In this document: positions 6,531-6,599 of the stretch, piece by piece
How positions within the stretch are numbered: the stretch's first letter is position 1
Layout: each line of letters starts with the position of its first letter
From: Bacteroidota bacterium
GTDB taxonomy: Bacteria; Bacteroidota; Ignavibacteria; Ignavibacteriales; Ignavibacteriaceae
NCBI GenBank assembly: GCA_021790055.1
Contig: JAJYIL010000172.1
Span: 1-6,599 of the forward strand
Length of the DNA: 6,599 bases
Direction: 5' to 3'
Translations under genes and position numbers: made by a program
The notes under the pieces: generated by a model
Seen by the model: only the letters and a program-made list of their open reading frames with translations
Told to the model about the DNA's origin: nothing
Databases searched by the model: none

Positions 6531-6599
6531 TTAAAAAGATATATGGGAAGAACCATTATGCCGTTTATCCGTATACCATAAGCCTAACAAGCCGAAACC
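6531..6599 (-). CDS. Possible C-terminal end of an unidentified upstream gene (5' end beyond window)
   Basis: One minus-strand frame is open from the right edge to a TAA at 6531, giving 22 residues. It starts with a hydrophobic stretch (GFGLLGLWY) and ends in a polar tail (TDKRHNGSSHISF). That would suit the end of a membrane protein whose gene stops 53 bases before the hydrolase ATG. I do not recognise the family. A random open run of this length is common, so this is a weak call. The rest of the right-hand stretch, 6478-6530, shows no gene. Confidence 0.3.
   Translation of the reverse strand, partial: GFGLLGLWYTDKRHNGSSHISF

Noticed and set aside
6538..6588. Short plus-strand frames starting at the ATGs near the right edge
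   Set aside because: They encode a dozen or so codons before a stop, with no Shine-Dalgarno site or recognisable product.

Overview
The window comes from an AT-rich bacterium, and every gene I can support lies on the minus strand, so transcription runs from high to low coordinates. The gene content fits the Bacteroidota/Ignavibacteriota/Chlorobiota neighbourhood: a lipoprotein MltD-type lytic transglycosylase with many LysM repeats, and a Bacteroidota-like methylmalonyl/propionyl-CoA carboxyltransferase. Two GGAG Shine-Dalgarno sites and two classic -35/-10 promoter look-alikes fit Ignavibacteria or Chlorobi somewhat better than Bacteroidales. This placement is inference.

Layout, in order of transcription: (1) 6599-6531, a possible 22-residue C-terminal end of an unidentified gene. 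(2) 6477-5815, a zinc-dependent metallo-beta-lactamase-fold hydrolase resembling glyoxalase II (YcbL type). (3) 5746-4955, an ABC importer permease of the NitT/TauT/SsuC type. (4) 4958-4170, its ABC ATPase, which has lost or altered almost every catalytic motif. (5) 4167-2623, a propionyl-CoA carboxylase beta subunit or methylmalonyl-CoA decarboxylase alpha subunit. (6) 2503 to beyond the left edge, a lipoprotein transglycosylase with a GH23/SLT domain and at least five LysM repeats.

Genes 3-5 look like one operon. The permease and ATPase overlap by four bases (TTGA), and the ATPase stop lies two bases before the ATG of the carboxyltransferase. A candidate promoter (TTGATA-N17-TATATT) lies in the 68-base gap between the hydrolase and the permease. 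A second promoter of the same architecture (TTGATT-N17-TATATT) lies in the 119-base gap before the transglycosylase, so that gene is probably transcribed separately. No substrate-binding protein, biotin carboxylase, biotin carrier, epimerase or mutase gene is present, so both the transporter and the carboxyltransferase need partners encoded elsewhere.

Most of the window is ordinary bacterial metabolism and wall turnover. The best candidates for a second look are the degenerate ABC ATPase beside a well-preserved permease, and an A_AAA_AAC slippery heptamer at the end of the hydrolase gene whose -1 frame runs without a stop into the permease.
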